Of a stretch of 64,000 bases of DNA, positions 48,114-59,039 are shown piece after piece. The DNA comes from Apricaphanius iberus (Eukaryota > Chordata > Actinopteri > Cyprinodontiformes > Aphaniidae): assembly GCA_028564705.1 (NCBI GenBank), contig JAPXFQ010001133.1, positions 682,001-746,000 of the forward strand, given 5' to 3'. Position 1 is the first letter of the stretch; each line of letters begins with the position of its first letter. Both the position numbers and the translations under genes were made by a program. Below the pieces are notes generated by a model. It did no database searches, had not been told where the DNA came from, and was given only the letters and a program-made list of their open reading frames with translations.

Positions 48114-48458
48114 GGCTGCCCGGTGGAGCAGTGGTTAGCACTGTTGCCTCGCAGCAAGCAGGTTGTGGGTTCGTATCCAGCCCAGGGCCTTTCTGCATGT
48201 TCTTCCCGTGCATGCGTGGGTTCCCTCCGGGTACTCCGGCTTCCTCCCACAGTCCAAAAACATGACTGTCAGGTTAATTGATCACTCTAACTTGTCCTTA
48301 GGTGTGGGTGTGTGCGTGCATGGTTGTTTATCCTGTCTGTCTCTATGTGTGGCCCTGTGATGGACTGGCTACCTGTCCAGGGTGAAAGCTGGAAATAGGC
48401 ACCAGCCCCCCTGCGACTCCTGGAGGACTAAGCGGTTCAGAAAATGGATGGATGGATG
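48114..48458 (+). mobile_element. tRNA-derived SINE with GATG tail, near full length
   Basis: Same family as 1,317-1,659. It has A-box GGTGGAGCAGTGG, B-box-like GGGTTCGTATCC, the 'gggtactccggcttcctccc' block, a middle region with 'catgactgtcaggttaattg' that is deleted or diverged in the 1,317 copy, and the tail AAGCGG...GGATGGATGGATG. The tail again ends in the GATG motif of the RTE copy. Best-preserved body of the family in this window. Confidence 0.85.
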
Positions 48459-48895
48459 TTTCATACCTATTCTCTTTTCCCAAGAAAAGCAAAAACAGAT
48501 TTCATGAACTTTTCATCTTAAAATAACCAAGCAAATTATATTTTAAAAAGTTTTAACCTGCCTTCAATTTTGAATTTGACTATAATTAATACCAAAATTC
48601 ACTATGTTTGGTTATGGTCTGTAACTAAAGTAACATGTATGGAAATTTGACTTCTCATTTTATTTCTACAATTATGATGGAAATTATAAAATTGTTGTAA
48701 TTGGTTAACTATGAGACTGTATATATTTGGGGTCTTGTCTGGAATTTGCACCCAACCAAGGGGATAATTATACATAAAGTCCCAGGTTCAATCTCAAAAG
48801 TTAGGGTTACCCATAAAGACCCGGACCCGGACCCAGAAGTTGTCGTCTCCGTACCAGAATCTCTAAAAGCAAACTGCTAAATTAATCACTTTCTC
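48459..48895. other. Non-coding stretch
   Basis: AT-rich without recognisable content. It may include worn LINE sequence upstream of the L2 fragment. Confidence 0.4.
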
Positions 48896-49655
48896 TTGAA
48901 TGGCTTTAATTTGGCCTCTGGTAATAATGTAAAGAATCTTGATTTTATTTTTGACCAAGAAATGACATTTAAATCCCTTATTAAACAGGTTTCTGAGATT
49001 TCTTTGTTTCCCCTCCGGAATTCTGCTAAAATTAGAAACATCCTGTCCAGGAGTGATGCAGAGAAACTAGTCCATTCATTTGTTACTTCAAGGCTGGACT
49101 ATTGTGATTCCTTATTATCAGGAAGTCCACAAAATGCAATTAAAAGCCTTCAGTTGATCCAAAATGCTGCAGCAAGAGTTCTGATGAATATTTAAAAGAG
49201 AGATCACATTTCTCCTGTTTTCGCTGCTCTCCATTGGCTCCCTGTTAAATCCAGAATAGAGTTTAAGATCCTCCTCCTTACTTATAAAGCCCTTAATAAT
49301 CAGCTCCATCATACATCAGAGATCTGATTGTTCCATATGTTCCTAACAGAGCACTTTGTTCTCAGAATGCAGGTCTACTGGTAGTTCCTAGGATTTCTAA
49401 AAGTAGAATGGGAGGCAGATCTTTTAGTTATCAGGCTCCTCTCCTGTGGAACCAGCTCCCAGTTTTAGTCCGTGAGATAGATACTCTGTCTGGTGGAGGT
49501 TTCTTCCTGTTAAAGGGGAGTTTTTCCTCTCCACTGTCGCCAGATGCTTGCTCAGTATGAGGGATTGCTGAAGAATTGCTGTGGTTGGAGTCTGCATGAT
49601 CCGGGCACAACCTCACATCAGTGACTTAACACAATCTGCTGGGATTCCTAACATA
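48896..49655 (+). pseudogene. L2-group LINE: C-terminal protein end and 3' UTR
   Basis: Frame 48,896-49,195 encodes the post-palm C-terminal part of the LINE polymerase: 'KIRNILSRSDAEKLVHSFVT', 'SRLDYCDSLLSG', 'LQLIQNAAARVL'. After an in-frame TAA the same frame continues 'HISPVFAALHWLPVKSRIEF' to a TGA near 49,328. A shift then gives 'RMGGRSFSYQAPLLWNQLPV' near 49,405. At about 49,490 the coding part joins directly to the 3' UTR block 'ggaggtttcttcctgttaaa', so a segment present in 16,660-17,075 is deleted. The endonuclease and catalytic palm are absent. It ends near 49,655 without the (GAATT)n tail. Confidence 0.8.
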
Positions 49656-49788
49656 CAAAATAACAAATAACATACAATACAAATAACAAGGTCATATGAG
49701 ACACAGACATTTTTTAAACGTTTAAATACTGGGAACTATTTTCTCAGAAGGCGAAGCACTACTGCTTGGGCGAAGTGGTTAGCGCAGC

Positions 49789-49997
49789 ACCCGAGAAGCG
49801 CTCCTCCGTCAACAAACCCAACGCGAATCGTGATCATGACTGACTTTGAGGAATTGTCAGAGGATTTTTATTTTAAATCAAACCAATACAATACAGCGAA
49901 CACCCATGATTGTAAACTGTGTATTTACTAGTAAATGCTGACTATTACCCCAACTCTGAGCGAACTCTCTGCCCCTAAACCACGGCGCTTCTCGGGT
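49789..49997. repeat. 13-bp perfect inverted repeat pair
   Basis: ACCCGAGAAGCGC at 49,789-49,801 mirrors GCGCTTCTCGGGT at 49,985-49,997 across 183 bp. The flanks also carry 'gtggttagcgc' on the left and its rough complement 'ctaaaccacggcg' on the right. A miniature inverted-repeat element is possible; no TSD was found. Confidence 0.6.
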
Positions 49998-50323
49998 TAT
50001 TTATTGTTATTTGTACACACTGTGACTATACAAATCACAACATGTAAATAGGAGAATGTTGGCATTATTTTATCACTTATTGGAATTATTATGCTAGCTG
50101 GACCCATTTACATCCAGTCTATGAGCTAAGCTAGGTTATCGGTGGGTGCGTCAAACAGACAGAAAGGACGCACGGAGATGAAAAAGGGTATGTATGGACT
50201 TATCTAATTCTGGGGGATACAGTGAATAAGCTAAAGTCCCAAAAAATTGAAGTGTTCCTTTAAACCAACACCTACTTTGCTTAGCTTGAGAAAACATTTC
50301 TACATTTTATGTCTCTTTCAGAT

Positions 50324-50632
50324 ATTTAATTTAATTTAAATAGCGTTAATTCATAATAGATGTAATCTTATGGCACTTTTCAAAAAAAGCTGACTAAAAG
50401 GACAATTTATATCTCAAAAATTTCCACACCTGTGCAATATACTGAATGCATAACTGCCCACATTTAAACATCCAGCGACTGGCTAACATCAATCTGTTTT
50501 TAACTATAAACTTTATCAAAAAGGAAGCTTTTAAGCCTAGTCTTAAAAACAGACAGAGTATCTGCCTCACGGACTAAAACTGGGAGCTGGTTCCACAGGA
50601 GAGGAGCCTGATAACTAAAAGATCTGCCTCCC
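50324..50632 (-). mobile_element. L2-group LINE end (antisense)
   Basis: On the minus strand it has the complement of 'gggagctggttccacaggag' and 'aggagcctgataactaaaag', equal to the WNQLPV/SYQAPLL coding end of 49,405-49,460, followed by the 'tttatcaaaaaggaag' block shared with 17,050. The tail is worn (AATTTAATTTAAATAGCG). Confidence 0.75.
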
Positions 50633-50930
50633 AAAGGGTCCCATTATGACCCTATAATCTGGGCACCCCTGGTTTAAGAAACTGCAGTTAAATATTTCTC
50701 AAGCTTTAGGAATGACAACAAAAAAACAATAGCCTTTTATTGAAGAACTAATCAGGAATTCTCTACTGTAAAAAAAGGTATCACTGATCTGCTGAATGGG
50801 TTATAAATACCATAAACCCCACATGAAAATGCAGCAAATGAACAGAAATAAGATACCAGAAAATATTCCTCTATAATGCGAAATTCATGAATCTGGGAAT
50901 TGCTATTAACCCAAAACCTGATTCAGAAGT

Positions 50931-51640
50931 AGGGTTGTCAAAATAATCGATACCTATATATTAATCCATACTAAAACTGGTATCTCAATTAGATATTCTG
51001 TTCCCATGGTATCAATATTTTTGAGTCTGTCATATACGGAGCCTCGTTTAGAGTACACCGACACACACGTTCCCTGACTGCCAGGTGCCGTAAAGCAGCC
51101 TGCCAGAAATCAGCATGGCTGCATTCGAGTAGAAGAAGGCTGACAGAGGAACAAATTAATATGTTGGTGTTTACTGCTAAAAGTTTTCACATTGCAAAGA
51201 AAATTCAGGCCAAAGTTACTTCTTAAATAGCCACTAGACAAAGATTTGACAAGTTTTGCATTTTACCTCTATAGTTAGTTACTTAAATCAGGATCTGAAT
51301 CTGAATGCACAAATTTGACTAACAATGTTAATTATAAATGTAATTCCTGATTACATTTTTAGTTAAAATATTTTATTTTTCTCTTACAATAAGGCCTCAT
51401 TATTTAAAGTTTTAAATGGTATTATCTTTAGTCAGTTTTTTTGTGTGCACTTTTAAAAACACTGCTGATACTGAAAAGTTTAAGCAAAATTGTTTACACT
51501 TAACAATTATTTACATTTGTTTAAGTTCCGTGCTTTAAATTAAAGTAGCTAGATAAAAGGACTAATATTCGTTGTTCAATAAATTGGTGCTTTTAAATCA
51601 TCTTAGTATCAAAATCAAATATTAAGTTCGCTAGTTAGGG
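50931..51640. mobile_element. DNA-transposon relic (TAGGGTTGTCAAAATA type)
   Basis: The left end TAGGGTTGTCAAAATAATCG is followed by 'gatacc' and 'tggtatc' motifs. Near the presumed right end (about 51,604-51,630) there is 'agtatcaaaatcaaatatta', roughly opposed to the left. Central sequence is unique-looking. Boundaries are approximate and the right end is weak. Confidence 0.35.
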
Positions 51641-53201
51641 AACTTAACTAACTAAGCCACTTTAATGTAAAAAAAATTATATTTTATTTAAAATTATTCC
51701 CTTACTAAATCTTCTTCTTGCTACACCCCCTTTATAACCACAGAGCCATCTGAAACCAGAATTTGTCCATTTTGTTCCTCAGCAGATGTTGGCTAGCTGG
51801 AATTAGCACTGACACCAACCCTGGCCAGCTTTTAATTAATTTTAGTCAGACAGTGGAGCAGTGACCCTGTGAAAAAGGATGAAGCACACCCGACTAATCA
51901 GCCTGAGCCCCATGACATCACTCCAGGACCTGCCAAGCCAGCCAAAACAAGAGAGAGGAGGGGGCACAGGTAGTTTACCGTAGATACAAAGCACCAATTT
52001 ATCACTATAAGCAAATGCTAACCTGGGAGCGTGGCCCCCGGCAGAATTAATTGGCCCTCTCCCTGTCTGTGAAGTGTCTGGCCTTGTTTAAAAAGACAGT
52101 CTGTCCCAGAGACCCCCTCATTCCCAGCACTCTGCTCCAAGAAGCCTCTATTGGCTGAGTGATAACCATGGAAACGCCTGCTCTGCATAGCCAGGAAGTG
52201 CTTTTCATTAAAAGTAGGAAGCCCGGGCCCAGATACGGTTTACCACAAAGCATGTTGCGTGTCCTAAATCCTGCTCTTTCCAAACTTCCTGGAAGAAAAA
52301 GGCAACAGGGGAAAGTTATCACCAAAAACAAGCCCAAGTGGGTTGGTTTTCAGAGTCAATAAAGACATTTGTTGTCTGTGCTTTAAAAGAGGCTGCTGTG
52401 GGATGTGAAGGGATGAAAAGGAGAATCCATCCGAGATCTGTTCTCCTTCACCCCACCATCCCCTCTCTTTATCTAGCCTCTGCCGTTCAGTTGGGCCTGC
52501 AGCCCTATCTGGCTGGGCCATCCACGGTGTCTCCTTTCCCTGGCTCCTGAACCTGGAAGGAATAATTAATCGGGCTAACAGGTAAGAGATACTGAGACAT
52601 GGCATAAGAGCAGCTTTCAGAGCTTTTGTGTGTATGGGTTTTCCATGCTGAAATGAATCTGCTCGCCACTCAGGGTCCTTTTCATCCGGATCTCACAAGA
52701 CAGATCTCACCCTCCTCAGACTACTCTTCATTCCATGTTTCCTGTGTCCCTTCATTCTCCTCTTCTTTAAGAAATGAGACTCATGCACGCACAGGTGGAG
52801 CTCAGGGCGCAGGATTAATCTTGAGGACCCTTGGCCAGTATCCTTAAACAGCCCTCCAACATCCCAGTGTTTCACTCAGGCAACCGAACATGACTAACCT
52901 CAACATGAATTCTCTTGATCTCCCTTTAAATCTAGCCTAAAATGTAGCTGCTGTCCCATCAAACCAAGCCTGTCTGAACAAAAGGACTTAAAAGTGACAG
53001 TGGAGTGTGTTAAAGCAGCATGTTTCTGAAGAACTATTTCCTGCTGAAGTCTTCAGTTTCATGCTGTGGGTGTCAGGTGATTGACAACGAGCAGGATGTA
53101 GAGCAATTCTCCAGCTGATGTGAGAGTCAGTGAAATTGTGACATAAAAAGAGATTCTTTTGCTGAACCAATGTCTTGTTTTCTGCAGATGAGTGATGCCA
53201 A
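51641..53201. other. Non-coding stretch
   Basis: No supported gene. 52,030-52,260 and 52,380-52,560 have balanced composition and could be regulatory. Overlapping open frames there lack domains. Confidence 0.45.
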
Positions 53202-53219
53202 TAATAAGAATAAGAAGAA

Positions 53220-53250
<31 letters not shown>

Positions 53251-53277
53251 AAGAAGAAGAAGAAGAAGAAGAAGAAA
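53202..53277 (+). repeat. (AAT/GAA)n microsatellite, mainly GAA
   Basis: It starts as AATAATAAGAATAAGAAG and becomes an almost pure AAG array up to 53,277. The poly-Ser frame on the minus strand (52,988-53,332) is an artefact of this array. Confidence 0.95.
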
Positions 53278-53825
53278 AGTCTTGTTTAAATGCAGGGAAT
53301 AATCCAGAGCTTTGTTTTGGGCACTTCAACAAGAAATCAAAACTTTTGACAAGGCTTGTTCTACAGCAGACTCAATTTAAAAAACAATTTTTACAACTTA
53401 CAATGAACTCTTAAATTTTGCAAAACATATGCAGAAAAAATAAACAGCCCCAATAGCATTGAAAAGAAGAAGCGCTTCGCCTTTGTGCCTGAGTTAAAAT
53501 CTTGCAAATCACTACAATTTATACATATATTTTGTCTAAAATAATTGTGTGTGTTTATACATAAATTACAGACATAATAAAATCAAAACTTATTTAAACT
53601 TGTTCAATTCTGAAATGTTGTCATTTCCTGCAGTAGACCTAGTGGGTGACGAAGTATGTCTCTCTATATGACAGAAAACCAGGAGGACAACATGGATGAA
53701 GAGAAGCTCATTCTGTTTGTGGAGATATCTTGACAAAGAATATTAATAAAGAGAAGTAGATTAAGCTTTTGCTTACTGTTCGTCTCCCAAGTATGAATAG
53801 TTTTGATCAGACTTTCGTATTTCTG
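53278..53825. other. Non-coding AT-rich stretch
   Basis: Nothing recognisable. Confidence 0.5.
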
Positions 53826-53917
53826 CCATTCCCGTGCATGCGTCTTTGTGCACCTCTGGGCTCAAAGTGTCGGAGCTGAGCTGTGCTGAGTGCATGTAGT
53901 GGTACTTAGGTATTAAC
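53826..53917 (-). mobile_element. Fragment homologous to interior of the hAT at 41,555
   Basis: On the minus strand it reads CCACTACATGCACTCAGC then TTGAGCCCAGAGGTGCAC then ACGCATGCACGGGAATGG. This parallels CCACTACATGCGCTCCGC, TGGAGCCCAGAGGTGCTC and AAGCATGCGCGAGAATTG at 42,212-42,335, with a shorter spacer. The terminal repeats of the hAT are not present here. Confidence 0.65.
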
Positions 53918-55668
53918 CTAGCAGCCATGTTCGCCTCTATCAAGGATTTCACCAGGGTTAGTTAGTTCGTTAGCAACGTAACTCCAAACATTACCAATGG
54001 ATTTGGATGAAATTATAAAGAAATGGTCTGCAGTGAGACCAGGAACAAGTGATTAGATTTTGGGGTTGATCGAGTCCAGTTTTGAATTAATGTTTTCTTT
54101 TATTAATAAGAATACGTGTTATTTTACTATAGAGTGTTTGAGGTAAATATGAGACCATAGGATTGGATGACTAAAACAGTGAGAAGTTTTTAAACTGCTT
54201 TAATGCACATATTTCCAACTCCACAGATAGAGTTTCTACATTAAAACTGAGACAGTTGTGTCTTTTTTTGAGCTGGTACATTTGTTACCATTTTCTGGTC
54301 AATCCTTGTATTATATTTAAATAAACTGTAGCAGTTCTGTGTCTTTAAGATGTCATATAATCCACATAAAGTGCAGTTTAGCATTTCATGCTTCAACATG
54401 GTCTTTTCCAGGTCTTACAGTTCATGTACAGTGCACATTTGTTGAGTATAAAGCTCTTGTCTGGGTCAAAAACCTATTCAGTCACCATCCCAGAACATGA
54501 CTCAGCTTCTTTCAGTGTCAAGCAATTTGAATTTCATTGTTACTGACTTATTGGTACACTAATAAACTTGCTTTGTCATCTTTGTTCCTACATTAGACAG
54601 CAACTTCATTATATTTATATTAATCTATTAGGGGTGTGCAAAACAGCTGCTATTTTATTTGTTGAGGGAGGAAAAGTATTTCTTTAGTATTTCAGTAATT
54701 TAAGTAATGATTATGGCTATGCAATATTGGTTGATCTTTAAATGAACTTGTGATAGGAACATTATTGAAATGAGAAGAAAATAAAGGCCACTGAGTCCAC
54801 AAAACCTTAAAAAGAAAAAAAAAGAACAGTTGGAGCATGGCTGTATGCCTATCATAACGTTGGCTCTAATTTTCTCATAAAGTCGTCAGAATTCAGCTGA
54901 TGATGGAATTTGCAGCGTCGCTCTTCACAACATCATCATTAGGAACCATACTGATTGAGGAGTTTATGGCAGTAAGATACCAACATCTTTTTCTCTCCTC
55001 TCTTTGAACTAGTTCTCAGTGGTACAGAGAACATTCATCATTTTATTACAGATCTGAAGAGAGCAAACACTTCCTGCTCTCCTCTGGCTGATGACTAACA
55101 CAGATGGGAACATACAGAATAATATGATTCTCTGCAGTTTGATGGTCTCTTGATGTAATTTAACTGGGAGTCCATCAGGCTTTTAGAGGCTAAGCTGTCA
55201 TGTTGGCAGATGAAATTTATCTGGTTTTAGAGGTTTTCTGAAACTGATTGTTGTCAGAAACAATGACAGTGGCTGATAATCTTCTGTAATCACAAATTAA
55301 AAGTACAGTTATACAAAGAAGGCCTTTTGGAGGGGGTGGGGTATCTTCTACATGTTTTAGTGGATAGACCATCAATATTACACAGTTTTTACCAATAAAG
55401 ATCAGTGTTGAAAAATTATCACAGCCGAGTTGCTAAATCCACCATGCATAGTGTCAACGTGGTTGTAGGGTTAGTGATGCTGTAGTGATGTTATCAGAGT
55501 TGATGGGAAAGGAATGGACCATGGAACAGGGAGATCTTAGATAATCTGTAAACTTCTACAACACTCATTCTCATGAGGTAGAATAGCCTAGTCAAAGTGC
55601 AAAGCTAAATCTCTGTAAACTAAAGGTTCTAGAAAATACTGAACCATGAAGGACCACATACAAATGCA
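53918..55668. other. Non-coding stretch
   Basis: AT-rich, no supported gene. TAGGGGTGTGCAAA at about 54,629 hints at another transposon end but is too short to call. Confidence 0.5.
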
Positions 55669-55700
55669 TATATATATATTTATGTGTGTGTGTGTGTGTG
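55669..55700 (+). repeat. (TA)n/(TG)n compound microsatellite
   Basis: TATATATATATT then TGTGTGTGTGTGTGTGTG. The RLE LINE fragment starts immediately after it. Confidence 0.9.
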
Positions 55701-57690
55701 TCCAATGAAAAGACCACTACCCAAGAGGTACAGCCAGATGTCCACACCTGAAGCCCTCAAAACGGCTAAACAAAACGTCCAAGACTTGGCCAGCTTCCTA
55801 AAGAGGTACATGAAGCCAGACGAATAAGCAGGTTGTTTGCAACCCAACCAGCAAAGGTGTACGCTCAGTGGCAGGGTAACAGCAGCAGAGTAGACCCACC
55901 AAGACTGGAAACTGAAAGATACTGGAAGAGTATGTGGGAAAAGGAGGCAGCACATAACAGCAGTGCTCAATTGCTGGCCTCTCTGAGAGAGGAGCACAGC
56001 AACCTCCCTGAGCAGAATCCAGTTACCATAACAGTGGCAGACATCCAAGAAAGAGTCTCAGGTATGAAAAACTGGACAGCACCAGACCCTGACATGATCC
56101 ATGCCTACTGGCTAAAGAAACTCATAGCACTCCATGAGCGCCTGGCAGCACAACTTGAAGCTGTACAACATCAACAGTACTGTTAGAGAATTCATTGCGA
56201 ACTCGATTAGGTTGTGGAGAACCACCCTTGAGGCCAATGGCAAGCCACTTGCACAAGTGTCCATCAAATGTGGCATATAACAAGGTGATGCTCTGTCCCC
56301 ACTACTGTTCTGCATAGGTCTGAACCCCCTAAGCCAAATAATCAACAAGACTGGCTATGGCTACAGCTTCAAGAGCGGAGCTACGATCAGCCACCTCCTC
56401 TATATGGATGACATCATGCTGTATGCTAAGAATGAACGGGACATAGATTTCCTGACCCACACCATCAGTATCTACAGCAATGAAATTGGGATGTAATTCA
56501 GGCTTGACAAATGTAGGATTGTCCCAAAACGAGGCAAGATGGTCCACACTGAAGGGTTCTCACTCCCAGAGGGAACAATAGCAGACATTGAGGAAAGTTA
56601 CAAGTACCAGGGAATGCCACAGTCAAATAGCAACCTTGAACAGGCAACGAAGGAAGCGGCAACAGCCAAATACCTCCAACGAGTGAAGAAAGTCCTAAGA
56701 AGCCAGCAGTAATAATAAGTAGGCTAAGGGATGAGCTACAGACCACAAATGTTAAGACACGAAAACTCCTCACCATGCATGGCGGGTTCTATCCCAAATC
56801 TAACACCCTGAGACTGTACCCACTCCGTAAAGCAGGGGGCCAAGGACTGATGAGCCTGAGAGCCACTATCTAGGATGAGGATCCATCATGGGAGGACAAG
56901 CCCCTACATGGGATGTACCACCAGAACATAACTGAAGTGGCTGGTTTCAAGAAATCCTACCAATGGCTAGAGAGGGTTGGCCTACAGGACACCACAGAGG
57001 CACTCATCCTGGCCGCACAGGAGCAGGCTCTGAGCACCAGATCGATAGAGGCCAGATCTACCACACCGGACAAGACCCAAGGTGTAGACTGTGCAAAGAG
57101 TCATCTGAGACAATTCAGCAAATAACAGCAGGATGTAAAATGCTGGCAGGGTCAGCATACATGGAACGTCATAAATAAGTGGCTGGCATAGTCCAATCCC
57201 AAGGTCAACGTTGGAAACACCTCGAAATGTGGTGGAAAACGACCAAGCAAAGATCCTGTGGGACTTCCAGACAGACAAGATGATAATGGCGAACCAACAG
57301 GACATTGTGGTGATTGATAAAGAGCAGAGGAAAGCTGTTGTGGTGTATGTGGCAATACCAAGTTATGGTAACATCAAGAAGGAACATGAGAAACTTGAGG
57401 AATACCAAGGGCTCAGAGAGGAGCTAGAGAAGGATTGGAAGGTCAAGGTGACAGTGCTACCCGTAGTGCACTTGGGGCAGTGACCCCCAAACTGGAGGAA
57501 TGGCTTCAGCAGATCCCTGGAAGAACCTCAGACATCTCAGTCCACAAAAGTGCAGTACTTGGAACAGCAAAGATACTGCGCAGGACCCTCAAGCTCCAAG
57601 GCCTCTGGTAGAGGACCCGAGCCTGGAATGGATGGGACAAACCACCCAATTACAAGGCAGCCACCACCATGCTTTGCCATGTTGAAGGTT
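55701..57690 (+). pseudogene. RLE-type LINE (R4/Dong/Rex6-like), internally deleted
   Basis: Ordered protein blocks, all plus strand: 'YWKSMWEKEAAHNSSAQLLA' near 55,919, 'MKNWTAPDPDMIHAYW' near 56,063, 'QGDALSPLLFC' (motif B, 56,281, directly after a TAA), 'ISHLLYMDDIMLYAKN' (motif C YMDD, 56,401-56,412), 'ADIEESYKYQGMP' near 56,585, 'QEQALSTRSIEA' near 57,020, a C-x2-C...C finger near 57,082-57,140, and 'NQQDIVVIDK' near 57,292. At about 56,150-56,165 the frame jumps from LHERLAAQ to LYNIN, removing palm motif A. The finger has Gln where a His ligand is expected. The endonuclease signature PD...D reads QD and its later Asp is Tyr. It is thus dead for copying and cutting. Clade choice is by RLE plus CCHC layout. 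Confidence 0.7.
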
Positions 57691-57759
57691 TATTTAGAGT
57701 GATCCAAAGAAGGAGGGAGATTGAGATGAGCAGCTGAGATCTCGCGAGAGCTGTGCATA

Positions 57760-57866
57760 AGTAAAAACAAACAAAACAAACAACAACAACAACCAAAAAA
57801 CCAAACAAACCCCAAACAACACCAAAACCCAACAACCAAAAAACCAACCCACCAACACCAAAAACA
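57760..57866 (+). repeat. A/C-rich low-complexity tract
   Basis: AAAC, AAC and CCAAAC units in a near T-free run separate the RLE LINE from the L1 ORF1. It probably belongs to the L1 5' UTR. Confidence 0.85.
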
Positions 57867-57871
57867 TTGTA

Positions 57872-58654
57872 ATGGGTAAGCCACAGAAACCTGCATGTCA
57901 CACGCCAACAAGCACTCCAACCCAGAATTGGACTTGTTCTGAGGCCAGCACTTCCACCAACTCGCCAGATAGAAACTACAGCGACATTCTGGACTCAATA
58001 GATAAGAAGTTAACCAGCCTAGACACCCGTCTTGCTCTGGTTGAAGTTCTACATAAAGAGTTTCAGGCTCTGAGGGAATCTCTGGAATTCAGCCAACAAC
58101 AGGTAGCTTCACTCATTACCGAAAATCAAACATTGAAAGAAAATGTTAAAAGACTCACCGAGGGGATGACGCAGCTGTCTGGAGAACATAAAAGGTTCAA
58201 GGAGTCGATCTTACACATCCAGGCCCGATCCATGAGAGATAATCTTGTTTTTTCTGGGATACCAGAGCCGGCAGACGAAGACAACCATCTGACAGTTTAT
58301 CCAACATCAGCTGAAACTGCCAAGCAACATGGTTAAAAACATACAGTAACTTTTCATCGGGTCCATCGGCTCGGAGGTAAGAAACCCAACAACACCTGCC
58401 CGCGAGCAATTGTTTCTAAATTTGACCACTTGAAACAGAAAGAACATGTCAAAGGATGTGGGAGAGAACTGTGGGGGACGAATTACAGCATTAATTATCA
58501 ATTTCAGAAAGAAATCCTGGACAGAAGACGCGTGCTATTTCCAATTAGAAAGAAACATATTAATGAGGGCTGTAAGGCTACAGTTACTGTAGATAAACTG
58601 TATGTTAACGGTCAGCTGTTCAGGGACCCTCAAATTACTCCTTGGCTTTATTAA
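57872..58654 (+). pseudogene. L1 ORF1 (coiled coil + RRM RNA-binding protein), frameshifted
   Basis: ORF1 proteins trimerise through a coiled coil and bind L1 RNA. The first 154 codons from ATG 57,872 give a low-complexity N-terminus, then a heptad-like region ('SIDKKLTSLDTRLALVEVLH', 'FSQQQVASLITENQTLKENV'), then 'ARSMRDNLVFSGIPE', the conserved start of the RRM. A shift near 58,290 moves the match to 'QHQLKLPSNMVKNI' in another frame, and a second near 58,350 returns to 'TFHRVHRLGG'. The C-terminal block 'EILDRRRVLFPIRKKHINEG' and 'TVDKLYVNGQLFRD' ends at a TAA at 58,652-58,654. Two frameshifts disable it. ORF2 follows about 390 bp later. Confidence 0.8.
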
Positions 58655-59039
58655 TCATATTTAACAGAGACTAGATAGAAGTTGATTTATCAGATAACTA
58701 TAGTTTAAATAAAGCACAGCTCGGCAGGTTGTTTATATTTGTAAATCTGGGCGGCGGTAAGGACGTGCACTAGGTTGATTGCTTTCTTTTTTCTTTTTTG
58801 TCACAAAATCTCTTTATCACTTTTTTGTTCCTTTTTCTTTCATACACACAGACTTTTTACATAGCATATTTATTTTTCTCAATCATTCTCTCATTCTTTA
58901 CACACCTGTAATGGTATTTTAGGTCTCTCTCTTTATCTCTGCTTCTGAATTTTCAATCAGGCAACTCAATGGAGAAACCAAGACCACACCTATATTCATC
59001 CTTGGTGATAGTAAATGTCTAATGTTTATCTTAGCTCTA

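Noticed and set aside
52988..53332. Poly-serine protein on the minus strand
   Set aside because: Artefact of the GAA microsatellite.
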